In this document: positions 8,841 through 18,139 of the stretch, piece by piece
Position numbering within the stretch: the first letter of the stretch is position 1
Layout: every line of letters begins with the position of its first letter
Assembly (NCBI RefSeq): GCF_900302465.1
Contig: NZ_OMOR01000002.1
Span: forward strand, 1 to 64,000
Length of the DNA stretch: 64,000 nt
Direction of reading: 5' to 3'
From: Ascidiaceihabitans donghaensis
GTDB lineage: Bacteria > Pseudomonadota > Alphaproteobacteria > Rhodobacterales > Rhodobacteraceae
Made by a program: the position numbers and the translations under genes
Notes under the pieces: generated by a model
The model's input: only the letters and a program-made list of their open reading frames with translations
Told to the model about the DNA's origin: nothing
Databases searched by the model: none

Positions 8841-10124
8841 ATGACAACTTCGCTTATGACACGCATTGCGGCCAAGCGCGACGACTTGATCCAGCTGACG
8901 CAGGACCTGATCCGCATCCCCACATTGAACCCGCCCGGCGAAAACTATCAAGCGATTTGCGATTATCTGGACAAACGCCTGTCTGCCCACGGCTTACAAA
9001 CACAACTGATCCGCGCCTTTGGCACACCCGGCGACAGCGAAAAATATCCACGCTGGAACATCATCGCGCGGCGCGACGGGGCGCACACAGGCGATTGCGT
9101 GCATTTCAACAGCCACACAGACGTGGTTGAGGTCGGCGCAGGCTGGACGTTTGACCCTTTTGGCGGAGAGATTGCCAATGGCAACATCTATGGGCGGGGG
9201 GCCTGCGACATGAAAGGCGGGTTGGCCGCATCCATCATCGCAGCCGAAGCGTTCATCGAAGAACACCCCGACTTCCACGGTGCAATCGAGATTTCCGGCA
9301 CCGCAGACGAGGAATCAGGCGGTTACGGCGGGGTCGCATACCTTGCCGAACACGGCCATTTCAGCCCTGAAAACGTGCAACACGTCATCATTCCGGAACC
9401 TTTGAACAAAGATCGCATCTGTTTGGGCCATCGCGGCGGCTGGTGGGCCGAAATCGAAACCAAAGGCGAGATTGCCCATGGATCGATGCCATTCCTTGGC
9501 GATTGCGCTGTGCGGCATATGGGGGCTGTGATTGGCGAATTCGAAGACAAATTATTCCCCGCAATGGCCGCCCGCATAACGGATATGCCCGTGGTGCCCG
9601 AAGGGGCAAAGCAATCCACCATGAACATCAATTCGATCCATGGCGGGCAAAAAGAACAAGACGACGATTTTGACGGATTGCCCGCGCATTGTGTGCCAGA
9701 CAGTTGTCGCATCGTGATTGACCGCCGCTTTTTGGTCGAAGAACCGTTGGATCAGGTGCGCAGCGAGGTCAAAGGGCTGTTGGAAGGACTGCGCGAAACG
9801 CGTCCCGATTTTAACTATGAAATGACGGAACTGAACAGCGTTTTGCCGTCCATGACCGACAAGTCCGCACCTGTCGTTGAAACCGTGGCCCAAGCGATTG
9901 AGGACGTGATGGGCAAAGCCCCCGAGTATGTCGCAAGCCCCGGAACCTACGACCAAAAACACATTGACCGGATCGGCAAGCTAAAGAACTGTATTGCTTA
10001 CGGACCGGGTATTCTGGAGCTGGCACATAAACCCGATGAATATATCGGGATTGATGATATGCTCGACAGCGCAAAGGTGATGGGTGCAAGCTTGGAAACG
10101 CTTCTGCTGCCCAATAAAAACTGA
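8841..10124 (+). CDS. M20-family amidohydrolase (ArgE/DapE-like)
   Basis: The 427-residue enzyme carries the M20 metal-site motifs in order. First is FNSHTDVVEVGAGWTFDPF (His and Asp ligands with the catalytic Asp, ~residue 90-108), then GRGACDMKGG (bridging Asp, ~120), then SGTADEESGGYG (catalytic Glu and ligand, ~155). The final His is in ELAHKPDEYI near the C-terminus. These enzymes hydrolyse N-acyl amino acids or dipeptides with two zinc ions. It starts the group with the solute-binding protein 16 bp downstream, so it likely processes the imported compound in the cytoplasm. No signal peptide is seen. It is divergent from the PAS-LuxR regulator. Confidence 0.9.
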   Translation: MTTSLMTRIAAKRDDLIQLTQDLIRIPTLNPPGENYQAICDYLDKRLSAHGLQTQLIRAFGTPGDSEKYPRWNIIARRDGAHTGDCVHFNSHTDVVEVGAGWTFDPFGGEIANGNIYGRGACDMKGGLAASIIAAEAFIEEHPDFHGAIEISGTADEESGGYGGVAYLAEHGHFSPENVQHVIIPEPLNKDRICLGHRGGWWAEIETKGEIAHGSMPFLGDCAVRHMGAVIGEFEDKLFPAMAARITDMPVVPEGAKQSTMNINSIHGGQKEQDDDFDGLPAHCVPDSCRIVIDRRFLVEEPLDQVRSEVKGLLEGLRETRPDFNYEMTELNSVLPSMTDKSAPVVETVAQAIEDVMGKAPEYVASPGTYDQKHIDRIGKLKNCIAYGPGILELAHKPDEYIGIDDMLDSAKVMGASLETLLLPNKN

Positions 10125-10140
10125 CTAAGGGAGACCACAC

Positions 10141-11619
10141 ATGAAACATTTCGTATCTCGATTGGCACTGGCCAGCGCATTGGGCGTTGCCGGTTTTGCC
10201 GCCCAAGCCCAAACCGACATCACCGTCGCGTTGCAGCTTGAACCGCCCCATCTGGACCCGACATCAGCCGCCGCCGGTGCAATTGATTCCGTGCTGTATT
10301 CCAACGTGTTTGAAGGTCTGACGCGCTTTATGGGCGACGGATCAGTTGTTGCGGGCCTTGCAAGCGGCTGGGAAATTTCCGAAGACGGTCTGACCTACAC
10401 GTTTACACTGCGTGATGGTGTGACCTTTCACGACGGCAGCACAATGGACGCTGAGGACGTGAAATTTTCACTAGACCGTGCGCGCGCCGAAGATTCAGTG
10501 AACGCGCAAAAAGCACTGTTTGCAGGCATCACCGACGTAAGTGTGACCGACGCCTCAACTGTTGTTGTGACCCTGTCCGAACCAAACGGCAATTTCCTGT
10601 TCAACATGGCATGGGGGGACGCCGTCATCGTGGCCCCTGAAAGCATCGAGGGCATCAAGCAGACCCCCATCGGCACAGGCGCGTTCAAGTTTGTCAGCTG
10701 GACCCAAGGCGACAAAATCGAACTGGCCCGCAATGCTGATTATTGGGGTGAAGCCCCTGCGCTGGAAACAGCCACGTTCAAATTCATCTCTGACCCAACG
10801 GCTGCCTTTGCAGCCGTCATGGCCGAAGATGTGGACGTGTTTTCCGGCTTCCCCGCCCCCGAAAACCTGCCCCAGTTCGAAGCAGACCCGCGGTTCCAAG
10901 TGCTGGTTGGTTCAACTGAGGGCGAAACGATCCTGTCCACCAACAACAAGCAGCCCCCCTTCGACAACGTGAAGGTGCGCGAAGCTTTGGCCCATGCCAT
11001 CGACCGCCAAGCCATCGTGGACGGCGCCATGTTCGGCTATGGCACACCGATTGGCACGCATTTCGCGCCGCACAATCCGGCCTATGTCGATTTGAAAGCG
11101 AACAGCAGCTATGACCCCGAAAAGGCCAAGGAGCTTTTGGCTGAGGCAGGCTTTGCAGATGGGTTTGAAACCACGCTGCACCTGCCGCCCCCCTCTTACG
11201 CCCGTCGCGGCGGCGAGATCATCGCGGCGCAATTGGCAGAGGTCGGCATCAAGGCGGAAATCACCAACGTCGAGTGGGCGCAGTGGTTGGAAACTGTGTT
11301 CCGCGGCAAAAACTTTGGGCTGACGATCGTGTCACACACGGAGCCCATGGACATCGGCATCTATGCGAACCCGGATTACTATTTCCAATACGACAATCCA
11401 AAGTTCCAAGAGCTGATGACCACATTGAACGCCACATCTGATCCCGAAGCGCGTACAGCCCTGATGGGTGACGCACAAAAGATGATCTCGGGCGATTATG
11501 TGAACGGCTACCTGTTCCAACTGGCGGCCTTGTCTGTCGCCAAAGCGGGTGTGCAAGGTCTGTGGACCAACGCGCCGACCCAAGCGACAGATTTGACTGG
11601 CGTCAGCTGGGCAAACTAA
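10141..11619 (+). CDS. ABC transporter solute-binding protein, family 5 (dipeptide/oligopeptide type)
   Basis: The 492-residue protein starts with a cleavable signal peptide (MKHFVSRLALASALGVAGFA, cleavage after ~AQA). The family 5 extracellular domain follows: YSNVFEGLTRF, then SGWEISEDGLTYTFTLRDGV and TFHDGSTMDAEDVKFSLDRA, the SBP_bac_5 hallmark. It would bind a peptide-like or opine-like ligand in the periplasm and hand it to the DppB/DppC-type permeases at 13.2-15.0 kb. It follows the M20 gene by 16 bp. A strong stem-loop directly after its stop probably keeps its mRNA level above that of the downstream genes. Confidence 0.93.
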   Translation: MKHFVSRLALASALGVAGFAAQAQTDITVALQLEPPHLDPTSAAAGAIDSVLYSNVFEGLTRFMGDGSVVAGLASGWEISEDGLTYTFTLRDGVTFHDGSTMDAEDVKFSLDRARAEDSVNAQKALFAGITDVSVTDASTVVVTLSEPNGNFLFNMAWGDAVIVAPESIEGIKQTPIGTGAFKFVSWTQGDKIELARNADYWGEAPALETATFKFISDPTAAFAAVMAEDVDVFSGFPAPENLPQFEADPRFQVLVGSTEGETILSTNNKQPPFDNVKVREALAHAIDRQAIVDGAMFGYGTPIGTHFAPHNPAYVDLKANSSYDPEKAKELLAEAGFADGFETTLHLPPPSYARRGGEIIAAQLAEVGIKAEITNVEWAQWLETVFRGKNFGLTIVSHTEPMDIGIYANPDYYFQYDNPKFQELMTTLNATSDPEARTALMGDAQKMISGDYVNGYLFQLAALSVAKAGVQGLWTNAPTQATDLTGVSWAN

Positions 11620-11627
11620 ACCGGCGG

Positions 11628-11646
11628 GGCGGGGGACACCCCCGCC
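11628..11646 (+). terminator. Stem-loop after the solute-binding protein gene
   Basis: Arms GGCGGGGG and CCCCCGCC around an ACA loop, 8 bp after the stop codon. There is no T-tract, so it is more likely an mRNA-stabilising or attenuating structure than a full rho-independent terminator. Such structures commonly follow highly expressed binding-protein genes. Confidence 0.6.
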
Positions 11647-11676
11647 TTACCCCCCTGACGCAAAAGAGGTTTCTTA

Positions 11677-12081
11677 ATGGACATCCACGCCGCAGGCACG
11701 CGTCCCACCACACGCGCCAATCCCGACTATTTCACCGGCACCGTGTGGATGGATCCCGTCATAGGATCAAAGCCCCCTGCCCGTCTGAATGCGCTTGTGG
11801 TCAGCTTTGAACCCGGCGCGCGTACGGCATGGCACACCCATCCTTTGGGGCAGACTTTGTATGTCATGTCTGGCACGGGTCGTGTGTGTTTGCGTGGCGA
11901 AGCGCCCCAGATCATCCGCGCCGGTGATACGGTGTGGATCCCGCCCCATGAAGATCATTGGCACGGCGCAGGTCCGGACACAGGCATGGTGCATATGGCG
12001 ATGCAAGAGACGCAAGATGGCTCTGCCGCCGATTGGGGCGACCACGTCACCGACGCCGAGTTTCACCAAGAACCGCTTTGA
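11677..12081 (+). CDS. Cupin-domain protein
   Basis: 134 residues forming a single conserved beta-barrel cupin. Motif 1 is GARTAWHTHPLGQTLYVMSG with two metal-binding His. Motif 2 is GDTVWIPPHEDHWHGA with a further His. This resembles the (R)-mandelonitrile lyase / carboxymuconolactone-type small cupins, but the reaction cannot be assigned. The gene follows the transporter binding protein on the same strand. Its last ~35 bp overlap the end of the convergent deacetylase-family gene. Confidence 0.85.
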   Translation: MDIHAAGTRPTTRANPDYFTGTVWMDPVIGSKPPARLNALVVSFEPGARTAWHTHPLGQTLYVMSGTGRVCLRGEAPQIIRAGDTVWIPPHEDHWHGAGPDTGMVHMAMQETQDGSAADWGDHVTDAEFHQEPL

Positions 12082-13168
12082 TTGCATTCGTGATCTCTTG
12101 CCGAACAGGACCGGATCGCGGCGCGTCATGCAAGGTCGTGAACCAATGGTCAGGTGGATTGCGCCCGCGGCTGTTGCCCTCAAAGCGAAGCGCACGCAGC
12201 ACTTTTTGTGCGGGCTCAGGCAACACCTCTGGCGCATCATATCCGTTCAGCACCCCCCAAATCCCTGTCCAACAGCGGCCCACCGACCATGGATTGTAGC
12301 CGCCGCCTCCCAGCACCAAGAGACGTGGTGCCGCGTGCATCAAGGCCCCGACAATCGCGCGGTGCGCATTATTTGACAGCGCCAGTCGCGATTGTGGGTC
12401 TTCCTCAATCGCGTCCGAGCCGCATTGGATCACCACAGCATCAGGCGCAAAATCCGAGATCAACGGCACAATCATCTCTTTGCGTATCAAAGCCATTTCG
12501 CTGTCATTCAGGCCCGCAGGCACAGGCAGATTGTAAGTCTGACGTGTTGTGTCGCCTTCAACCACACCCGTGCGCGGCCAACGATCAACTTCATGCACGG
12601 AGATCATCAGACACTCGGGATCATCTCCAAAGGCATGTTCGACCCCGTCAGGATGATGCGCGTCAATGTCCAGATAGGCGACCCTTTGTACGCCGTGCCG
12701 CCGTAACGATAACAGCGCCAGAACCGGATCGTTCAAATAGCAAAACCCGTTTGCGCGGGCAGGCATACCGTGATGTGTGCCCCCCGCAGGATGATAGACA
12801 ACGCCCCCTTTTGCCAACAATTCACCGGCCAACAGCGATCCACCGGCAGCGGTGGCGGGGCGGCGGTAAATTTCGGGGAACACTGGATTGGACGGCGTGC
12901 CCAACCCGAACTTTTCACGCACCGCATCCGTCACCGTTTGCGCAGCTTCGGCAGCCACCAACGCATCCAGATATTCTGCATCATGCCACACAGCCAAAGC
13001 CGCTGGTTTGGCACGTGGACTGGGCACATAGACCTGCGCAGGCAACCAGCCCAAAGCCCGGCTCAAATCCATTACCGTCGACACACGCGGCACCCGCAAA
13101 GGGTGCCAATCTCCGTAAGTCGAACCGCGGTAGATTTCCGAGCCAATGAACAAAGGACGCTTTTCCAT
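12047..13168 (-). CDS. Histone deacetylase-superfamily enzyme (AcuC / acetylpolyamine amidohydrolase type)
   Basis: The 373-residue protein shows the metal-dependent deacetylase fold. It has the tandem-His catalytic motif in PAGGTHHGMPARANGFCYLN, the metal-binding DIDAHHPDGVEHAF (Asp and His ligands, ~residue 165), and a third Asp in QCGSDAIEEDP, with the GGGGYN glycine loop near 290. Bacterial members deacetylate acetoin-related proteins, acetylpolyamines or other acetamides. It is encoded antisense within an otherwise plus-strand transporter operon, between the cupin and the permease genes. It shares 43 bp of upstream DNA with dppB and overlaps the cupin 3' end. An acetyl-amide hydrolase role would fit the neighbouring M20 enzymes. 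Confidence 0.9.
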   Translation of the reverse strand: MEKRPLFIGSEIYRGSTYGDWHPLRVPRVSTVMDLSRALGWLPAQVYVPSPRAKPAALAVWHDAEYLDALVAAEAAQTVTDAVREKFGLGTPSNPVFPEIYRRPATAAGGSLLAGELLAKGGVVYHPAGGTHHGMPARANGFCYLNDPVLALLSLRRHGVQRVAYLDIDAHHPDGVEHAFGDDPECLMISVHEVDRWPRTGVVEGDTTRQTYNLPVPAGLNDSEMALIRKEMIVPLISDFAPDAVVIQCGSDAIEEDPQSRLALSNNAHRAIVGALMHAAPRLLVLGGGGYNPWSVGRCWTGIWGVLNGYDAPEVLPEPAQKVLRALRFEGNSRGRNPPDHWFTTLHDAPRSGPVRQEITNAIKAVLGETRRR

Positions 13169-13211
13169 GGCCTACACAGCTAACGCATTTGAACGAACAG
13201 TCTAGGCGCCA

Positions 13212-14159
13212 ATGATCCGCTACACACTCAAACGTCTGATGTCGCTGATCCTCAGCCTGTGCATCGCAAGCGTGCTGATTTTCTTTGTGATTGAAGTCGC
13301 ACCCGGAGATCCCGCATCCTTCATGCTGGGCATCAACGCGCAAGAGGAAACCATTGCAGCGTTGCGCACCGAACTGGGCCTGGATGTGCCAAAATGGCAG
13401 CGTTATGTGGCGTGGGTGCAAGGCATGCTTGTGGGGGACTTTGGCACCTCCTACACCTACCGCACGCCTGTTGCACAAATGGTTGCGGACCGTTTGTGGG
13501 TGTCGTTGCCATTGACGCTTTACGCGCTGACCTTGTCCACGGTGATCGCCCTGCCCGCTGGCATGTATGCGGCGGCGCGGCGCGGCCGTTTGGGGGATGT
13601 TGGCATTATGGGAGCGACGCAATTCGGGGTCGCAGTGCCCAACTTCTGGTTCGCGATGATGCTTGTGTTGGTGTTTGCCATCAACCTGCGCTGGTTTTCC
13701 GCAGGCGGGTTTGCCGGTTGGGACAAGGGCTTAGGCGCGGGTCTGTGGTCGCTGACGTTGCCCGCCATAGCGCTTGCCTTGCCCCAAGCCGCCATTCTGG
13801 CCCGCGTCATGCGCAGCGCCCTATTGGACGTTTTGACCGAAGACTACATGCGCACCGCCCGCGCCAAGGGCCTCACCAAGTCGCAAACCATCTGGCGGCA
13901 CGGGCTGCGCAATGCCCTGATCCCCGTGCTGACGATCATCGGATTGCAGTTCTCGTTTCTGTTGGCGGGGTCTATCATCATCGAACAAGTGTTTTATCTG
14001 CCCGGCCTTGGGCGACTGGTGTTTCAGGCGATTTCGGCCCGCGATCTGATCGTTGTGGAAAGCGTGGTCATGCTGCTTGTCTTTGCTGTGATTGTCGTCA
14101 ACTTTGCTGTCGATCTGGCCTATGCCGCTGTCGACCCCCGTCTCAGGTCACGCACATGA
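13212..14159 (+). CDS. ABC transporter permease, DppB type
   Basis: The 315-residue membrane protein begins with the DppB N-terminal helix (MIRYTLKRLMSLILSLCIAS) and the family's 'VIEVAPGDPA' segment. It continues with the cytoplasmic EAA-loop pattern RTARAKGLTKSQTIWRHGLR and the following LIPVLTIIGL. About six transmembrane helices are evident. It is one half of the membrane channel of the dipeptide-type importer. Its stop overlaps the start of the next permease (ATGA), so the two subunits are translationally coupled. Confidence 0.92.
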   Translation: MIRYTLKRLMSLILSLCIASVLIFFVIEVAPGDPASFMLGINAQEETIAALRTELGLDVPKWQRYVAWVQGMLVGDFGTSYTYRTPVAQMVADRLWVSLPLTLYALTLSTVIALPAGMYAAARRGRLGDVGIMGATQFGVAVPNFWFAMMLVLVFAINLRWFSAGGFAGWDKGLGAGLWSLTLPAIALALPQAAILARVMRSALLDVLTEDYMRTARAKGLTKSQTIWRHGLRNALIPVLTIIGLQFSFLLAGSIIIEQVFYLPGLGRLVFQAISARDLIVVESVVMLLVFAVIVVNFAVDLAYAAVDPRLRSRT

Positions 14160-14971
14160 ACCGCAACCTTGTCATAGGTGGGGTGCTGTCGCTGCTGGCG
14201 ATTGCCGCCGCCCTCGTGTCCTTTGTCTGGACTCCTTTTGAACACACCGCAATGAACATCCCCGCCAAATTGCAAACCCCAAACGGTGTGCATTGGTTTG
14301 GCACCGACCACTTCGGACGCGACATCTTCAGCATGATTATGGTGGGGGCACGAACGTCGATTGCGGTGGCTTTTGTGGCGGTCGGCATCGGTATGGCGCT
14401 TGGCATTCCGCTGGGGCTTTGGGCCGCGGCGCGTAAAGGATCATACGTGGACGAGCTGATTATGCGCGCCAACGACCTGATTTTTGCCTTTCCCTCGTTG
14501 GTCATCGCCATCCTGATCACCGCGATTTTCGGGGCAGGCGCCATCAACGCGATTATCGCCATCGGCATCTTCAATATCCCTGTCTTTGCGCGGGTGGTGC
14601 GGGGTGCGGCCATGCCGATCTGGGAACGTGAATTTATCCTCGCGGCCCGTGTTGCTGGCAAGAACGCGGCGCGCATATCGCTGGAACACATTTTGCCCAA
14701 CGTCATGAACCTGCTGATCGTGCAGGCCACCATCCAGTTCAGCCTTGGCATTTTGGCCGAGGCGGCCCTGAGTTACGTGGGTCTGGGCGCTCAGCCCCCC
14801 ACCCCAAGCTGGGGACGGATGCTGGCAGATGCGCAAACCCTTGTCAGCATAGCCCCGCACATGGCGCTGATCCCCGGCTTTGCCATCATCATCACGGTGT
14901 TGGGCCTGAACCTGATGGGGGACGGGTTGCGCGACTATCTGAACCCACGACTTCGGGTGGCGCGGACATGA
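14156..14971 (+). CDS. ABC transporter permease, DppC type
   Basis: The 271-residue second permease starts at the ATG overlapping the dppB-like stop; the much longer frame from 13394 is an artefact of read-through. It shows the DppC signature HWFGTDHFGRDIFSMIMVGA near residue 45, then the EAA loop AARVAGKNAARISLEHILPN. The C-terminal segment is AALSYVGLGAQPPTPSWGRM. Five to six transmembrane helices. It pairs with the preceding permease and overlaps the ATPase gene start by 4 bp. Confidence 0.92.
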   Translation: MNRNLVIGGVLSLLAIAAALVSFVWTPFEHTAMNIPAKLQTPNGVHWFGTDHFGRDIFSMIMVGARTSIAVAFVAVGIGMALGIPLGLWAAARKGSYVDELIMRANDLIFAFPSLVIAILITAIFGAGAINAIIAIGIFNIPVFARVVRGAAMPIWEREFILAARVAGKNAARISLEHILPNVMNLLIVQATIQFSLGILAEAALSYVGLGAQPPTPSWGRMLADAQTLVSIAPHMALIPGFAIIITVLGLNLMGDGLRDYLNPRLRVART

Positions 14972-16572
14972 GCCTGCTGAGCATTCGCAATCTGTCCCTG
15001 TCGATTGGTACGGCCACAATTCTGGAAAACGTGTCACTTGACGTGGCACCCGGTCAGATTGTGGCCGTGACCGGAGAAAGCGGGTCAGGCAAATCCATGA
15101 CGGCACTTGGGGTCATCGGATTGTTGCCTGATCACGCGATCACAACCGGCGACATCCTGCTGGATGGTGAAAACCTTTTGGACCAATCCGAAGCCCAAAT
15201 GTGCCAGTTGCGGGGCAACGACATCGGCATGGTGTTTCAAGAACCGATGACCGCGTTGAACCCGGTACAAACCATCGGGGATCAGGTGGCGGAAACGATC
15301 CTGATCCATTCCAACACATCGAAACGGACGGCGCGTGCGCAAGCCGCCGACATGTTGACACGTGTGGGCTTGCCGCAAGACAAATTCCCTTTGTCGCGCT
15401 ATCCCCACGAGCTTTCGGGCGGGCAACGGCAACGCGTCGTGATCGCCATGGCTATCGCGTTACGTCCCAAGCTGCTGATTGCGGATGAACCGACAACGGC
15501 TCTGGATGTCACAACCCAAGCGCAAATTCTTGATCTGCTTCAGGATCTCGCCCGCGATTACGATATGGGATTGCTAATGATCACCCATGATCTGGCCGTT
15601 GTGTCGGACATGGCCGACCATATTGTTGTGATGCGATTGGGGCAGATCGTCGAACAAGGTGCCACAAACGCATTGCTTGCCAACATGCAGCATGACTACA
15701 CCAAAATGCTGTTCGCGGCGTCAGGGCACGAAGTTGCATTGCCCCCGGTCACGCAGTCTAAACCGCTGCTTAGGGTCAATTCTGTGCGGCGCAGCTACAA
15801 AATGCCGCGCACGTCCTTGTTCGGGGCGCCCGCGATGTTCGAGGCGCTGAAAGGCGTCAGCTTTAACATAGATCGCGGCGAACGTGTGGGGCTGGTGGGG
15901 GAAAGTGGCTGCGGAAAATCGACGCTCACACGGGCCATTCTGGGGTTGGACGTTGTGCAGTCGGGTGAAATCCTGATCGACGATGCCCCCGTTTATGCGG
16001 GGCAGACCCCCGACCTTGATGTGCGGCGCAAAATGCAGGTGGTGTTTCAGGACCCCTTTGGCAGCTTCAACCCAAGGCACAAAGTCGACAGGTTAATCAC
16101 CGAACCGTTCCATTTGCTGAAACAACCGCCCAAAGGGGCTGCGCGACAGGCGCTGATTGGCGAAACACTTGAGGCCGTGGGCTTGGCAGCCGCGGCCCAA
16201 CACAAATACATCCATCAGTTTTCCGGCGGCCAGCGCCAAAGAATCGCAATTGCGCGCGCTTTGATCATCAAGCCTGAACTGATTGTGTTCGACGAAGCGG
16301 TTAGCGCGCTGGATGTGTCGGTGCGCGCCCAAATCCTTGACCTGTTGGCGGACCTAAGTGCACGTTACGGGCTAACATATTTGTTTATCAGCCATGACTT
16401 AAGCGTGGTGAAAACCGTGACCGACCGCGTGTTGGTCATGAAAGCCGGACAAATAGTTGAACAAGGTGTGACGGCTCAGGTCTTTGCAAGCCCGCAACAT
16501 CCCTATACGCAAGAGCTGTTGAACGCGGCACCCAAACTGCCAGACCTCCACCCCCTCGGATCATCGCTTTAG
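14968..16572 (+). CDS. ABC transporter ATPase, fused DppD-DppF (two nucleotide-binding domains)
   Basis: 534 residues holding two complete ABC ATPase domains. Domain 1 has Walker A GESGSGKS (~residue 35), signature ELSGGQRQR and Walker [13 protein letters not shown]. Domain 2 (from ~260) has Walker A GESGCGKS, signature FSGGQRQR and Walker [13 protein letters not shown]. Each carries the oligopeptide/dipeptide extension near its end. A single polypeptide thus replaces the usual DppD plus DppF pair and energises the two permeases directly upstream. The start overlaps dppC by 4 bp. Confidence 0.93.
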   Translation: MSLLSIRNLSLSIGTATILENVSLDVAPGQIVAVTGESGSGKSMTALGVIGLLPDHAITTGDILLDGENLLDQSEAQMCQLRGNDIGMVFQEPMTALNPVQTIGDQVAETILIHSNTSKRTARAQAADMLTRVGLPQDKFPLSRYPHELSGGQRQRVVIAMAIALRPKLLIADEPTTALDVTTQAQILDLLQDLARDYDMGLLMITHDLAVVSDMADHIVVMRLGQIVEQGATNALLANMQHDYTKMLFAASGHEVALPPVTQSKPLLRVNSVRRSYKMPRTSLFGAPAMFEALKGVSFNIDRGERVGLVGESGCGKSTLTRAILGLDVVQSGEILIDDAPVYAGQTPDLDVRRKMQVVFQDPFGSFNPRHKVDRLITEPFHLLKQPPKGAARQALIGETLEAVGLAAAAQHKYIHQFSGGQRQRIAIARALIIKPELIVFDEAVSALDVSVRAQILDLLADLSARYGLTYLFISHDLSVVKTVTDRVLVMKAGQIVEQGVTAQVFASPQHPYTQELLNAAPKLPDLHPLGSSL

Positions 16573-16599
16573 GATGACCACTCTAAAGGACGCAATCAC

Positions 16600-17379
16600 G
16601 TGATATTCCTTCGGCTTTTACTGGTTGTGCTGTTGGCATGCCCTTTCGCGGCAAGCGCCCAAGAAAAAGTGCGCAAAAGCGATGTGGTGCGGCTTTTGCA
16701 GAAACTGCAAACCGAACAGAACAACCCGCAGGCATTGCGCGCGGCAGGATTTGAAGGCGAAAAACTGAAGCTGATGTTGGACCACGGCACCAAGCTGGCC
16801 AACAACCAGACGATCCTGGGACACATGGCCGATCAATTGATCAACGCCCGCAATGCCCCCACACCAACCAACCCTGTGGGTGGGCTGCTGGCGCCGCTTT
16901 TGGACCGCGGCATGCCCTATATGCCCGTCAGCGAACAGATCTATCACATGAAGGTCGAACTGACGGTGATGCAAGCCATGAGCACCGCCAACTGTGGCCG
17001 CTCTGTCAAAGATACAATCGCCCCCGAGGTCTTTGGCCGCGCCCTTGTTCAAACCATGGCGCGGCTGAACGCGCCGGCCCTGAAGGAATACCTGCGGATC
17101 GTGCGCAAAGCTTCGACGCTTGGGGTCTCACGACCCAACCCGCCCCGTATCGCGGATGCAAAACGCGAAAAAGTGCTGGAAGGATTCGCAAGCGCTTTGG
17201 AAGTCACAGCCGCTGAAAAAGGGCTAAGCCGGGCATATGCGCGATCCGACACCGACATGCGCGGGTTAAGCAACCGCGAAGCCTGCGGATTGGGGCTGTT
17301 GTTTATCGAAACCATCATCGACACCAAAGGGCCGAACCAGAAGCCGTTGTTGCAACTGTTCTGGCGCGACTTTCAATAG
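16600..17379 (+). CDS. Exported hypothetical protein, 259 aa
   Basis: Starts at a GTG with TAAAGGA ~10 bp upstream. A signal peptide is clear (IFLRLLLVVLLACPFAASAQ), so the mature protein is periplasmic. The rest is alpha-helical, with two Cys (in TANCGRSVKD and NREACGLGLL) that could form a disulfide. I recognise no domain. The gene sits 27 bp after the transporter ATPase and 13 bp before an SDR gene, within the same apparent operon, so a role connected with the imported substrate is possible but unproven. Confidence 0.7.
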   Translation: MIFLRLLLVVLLACPFAASAQEKVRKSDVVRLLQKLQTEQNNPQALRAAGFEGEKLKLMLDHGTKLANNQTILGHMADQLINARNAPTPTNPVGGLLAPLLDRGMPYMPVSEQIYHMKVELTVMQAMSTANCGRSVKDTIAPEVFGRALVQTMARLNAPALKEYLRIVRKASTLGVSRPNPPRIADAKREKVLEGFASALEVTAAEKGLSRAYARSDTDMRGLSNREACGLGLLFIETIIDTKGPNQKPLLQLFWRDFQ

Positions 17380-17392
17380 AAGGAAAACCACC

Positions 17393-18139
17393 ATGCGACT
17401 GGACCAAAAAACTGCAATCGTGACTGGGGCCGCGTCCGGCTTTGGCGCAGGGATCGTCGCAAAATTCGTGGCTGAAGGGTGCCGGGTTCTGGTCGCGGAC
17501 ATCAATGCAGACGGGGCGAAAACCGAAGCGGCCAAGCACGGGGCATCTGCTGTTGCGTGTACCGTGAATGTGGCAGACGGCGCGTCGGTCAAAGCCATGG
17601 TGGATGCCGCACTTGCTGCGTTTGGTCACGTCGACATTCTGGTCAACAATGCCGGCGTGACGCATTTACCGGCGCCTATGGAAGACGTCACCGAAGACGA
17701 TTTTGACCGCGTCTACAACGTGAATATGAAGTCCGTCTACCACAGCGCCCGCCACCTTGTGCCGCACATGAAATCCCGCAAAAGCGGCGCAATCCTGAAC
17801 ATCGCATCCACTGCGGGCGTCTCTCCACGTCCGCGCCTGAACTGGTACAACGCCTCAAAAGGCTGGATGATCAATGCCACCAAGGGCATGGCCGTGGAAC
17901 TGGCCCCCGAAGGCATCCGCGTCAACGCGTTGAACCCTGTGGCAGGGGAAACACCGCTGCTGAAAAGCTTCATGGGCGAAGACACCCCGGAAATGCGCGC
18001 CAAATTCCTGTCGACGATTCCACTGGGGCGTTTTTCGACACCCGAAGACCTCGCGAATGCCGCGTGTTACATGTGTTCGGACGAGGCCAGCATGATAACA
18101 GGGGTGGCCATGGAAGTAGACGGGGGACGGTGCATATGA
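17393..18139 (+). CDS. Short-chain dehydrogenase/reductase
   Basis: The 248-residue SDR has the complete classical set: the cofactor-binding TGAASGFGAGI at residue ~12, the NNAG motif in ILVNNAGVTH at ~85, catalytic Ser in NIASTAG (~140) and the YxxxK pair in WYNASKG (~153-157). ADINADGAKT, with an Asp at the end of beta-strand 2, suggests NAD(H) rather than NADP(H). It would oxidise an alcohol or reduce a ketone. AGGA precedes its start, and its stop overlaps the start of the following cupin gene (ATGA). Confidence 0.92.
   Translation: MRLDQKTAIVTGAASGFGAGIVAKFVAEGCRVLVADINADGAKTEAAKHGASAVACTVNVADGASVKAMVDAALAAFGHVDILVNNAGVTHLPAPMEDVTEDDFDRVYNVNMKSVYHSARHLVPHMKSRKSGAILNIASTAGVSPRPRLNWYNASKGWMINATKGMAVELAPEGIRVNALNPVAGETPLLKSFMGEDTPEMRAKFLSTIPLGRFSTPEDLANAACYMCSDEASMITGVAMEVDGGRCI

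Noticed and set aside
11631-11643. GGGGGACA in the stem-loop after the binding-protein gene, considered as a parS half-site
   Set aside because: It is explained by the hairpin, lacks the palindrome centre and is 31 kb from parAB.
13394-14155. Long N-terminal extension of the second permease frame
   Set aside because: It lies in another frame of the dppB-like gene; the proper start is the ATG at 14156.
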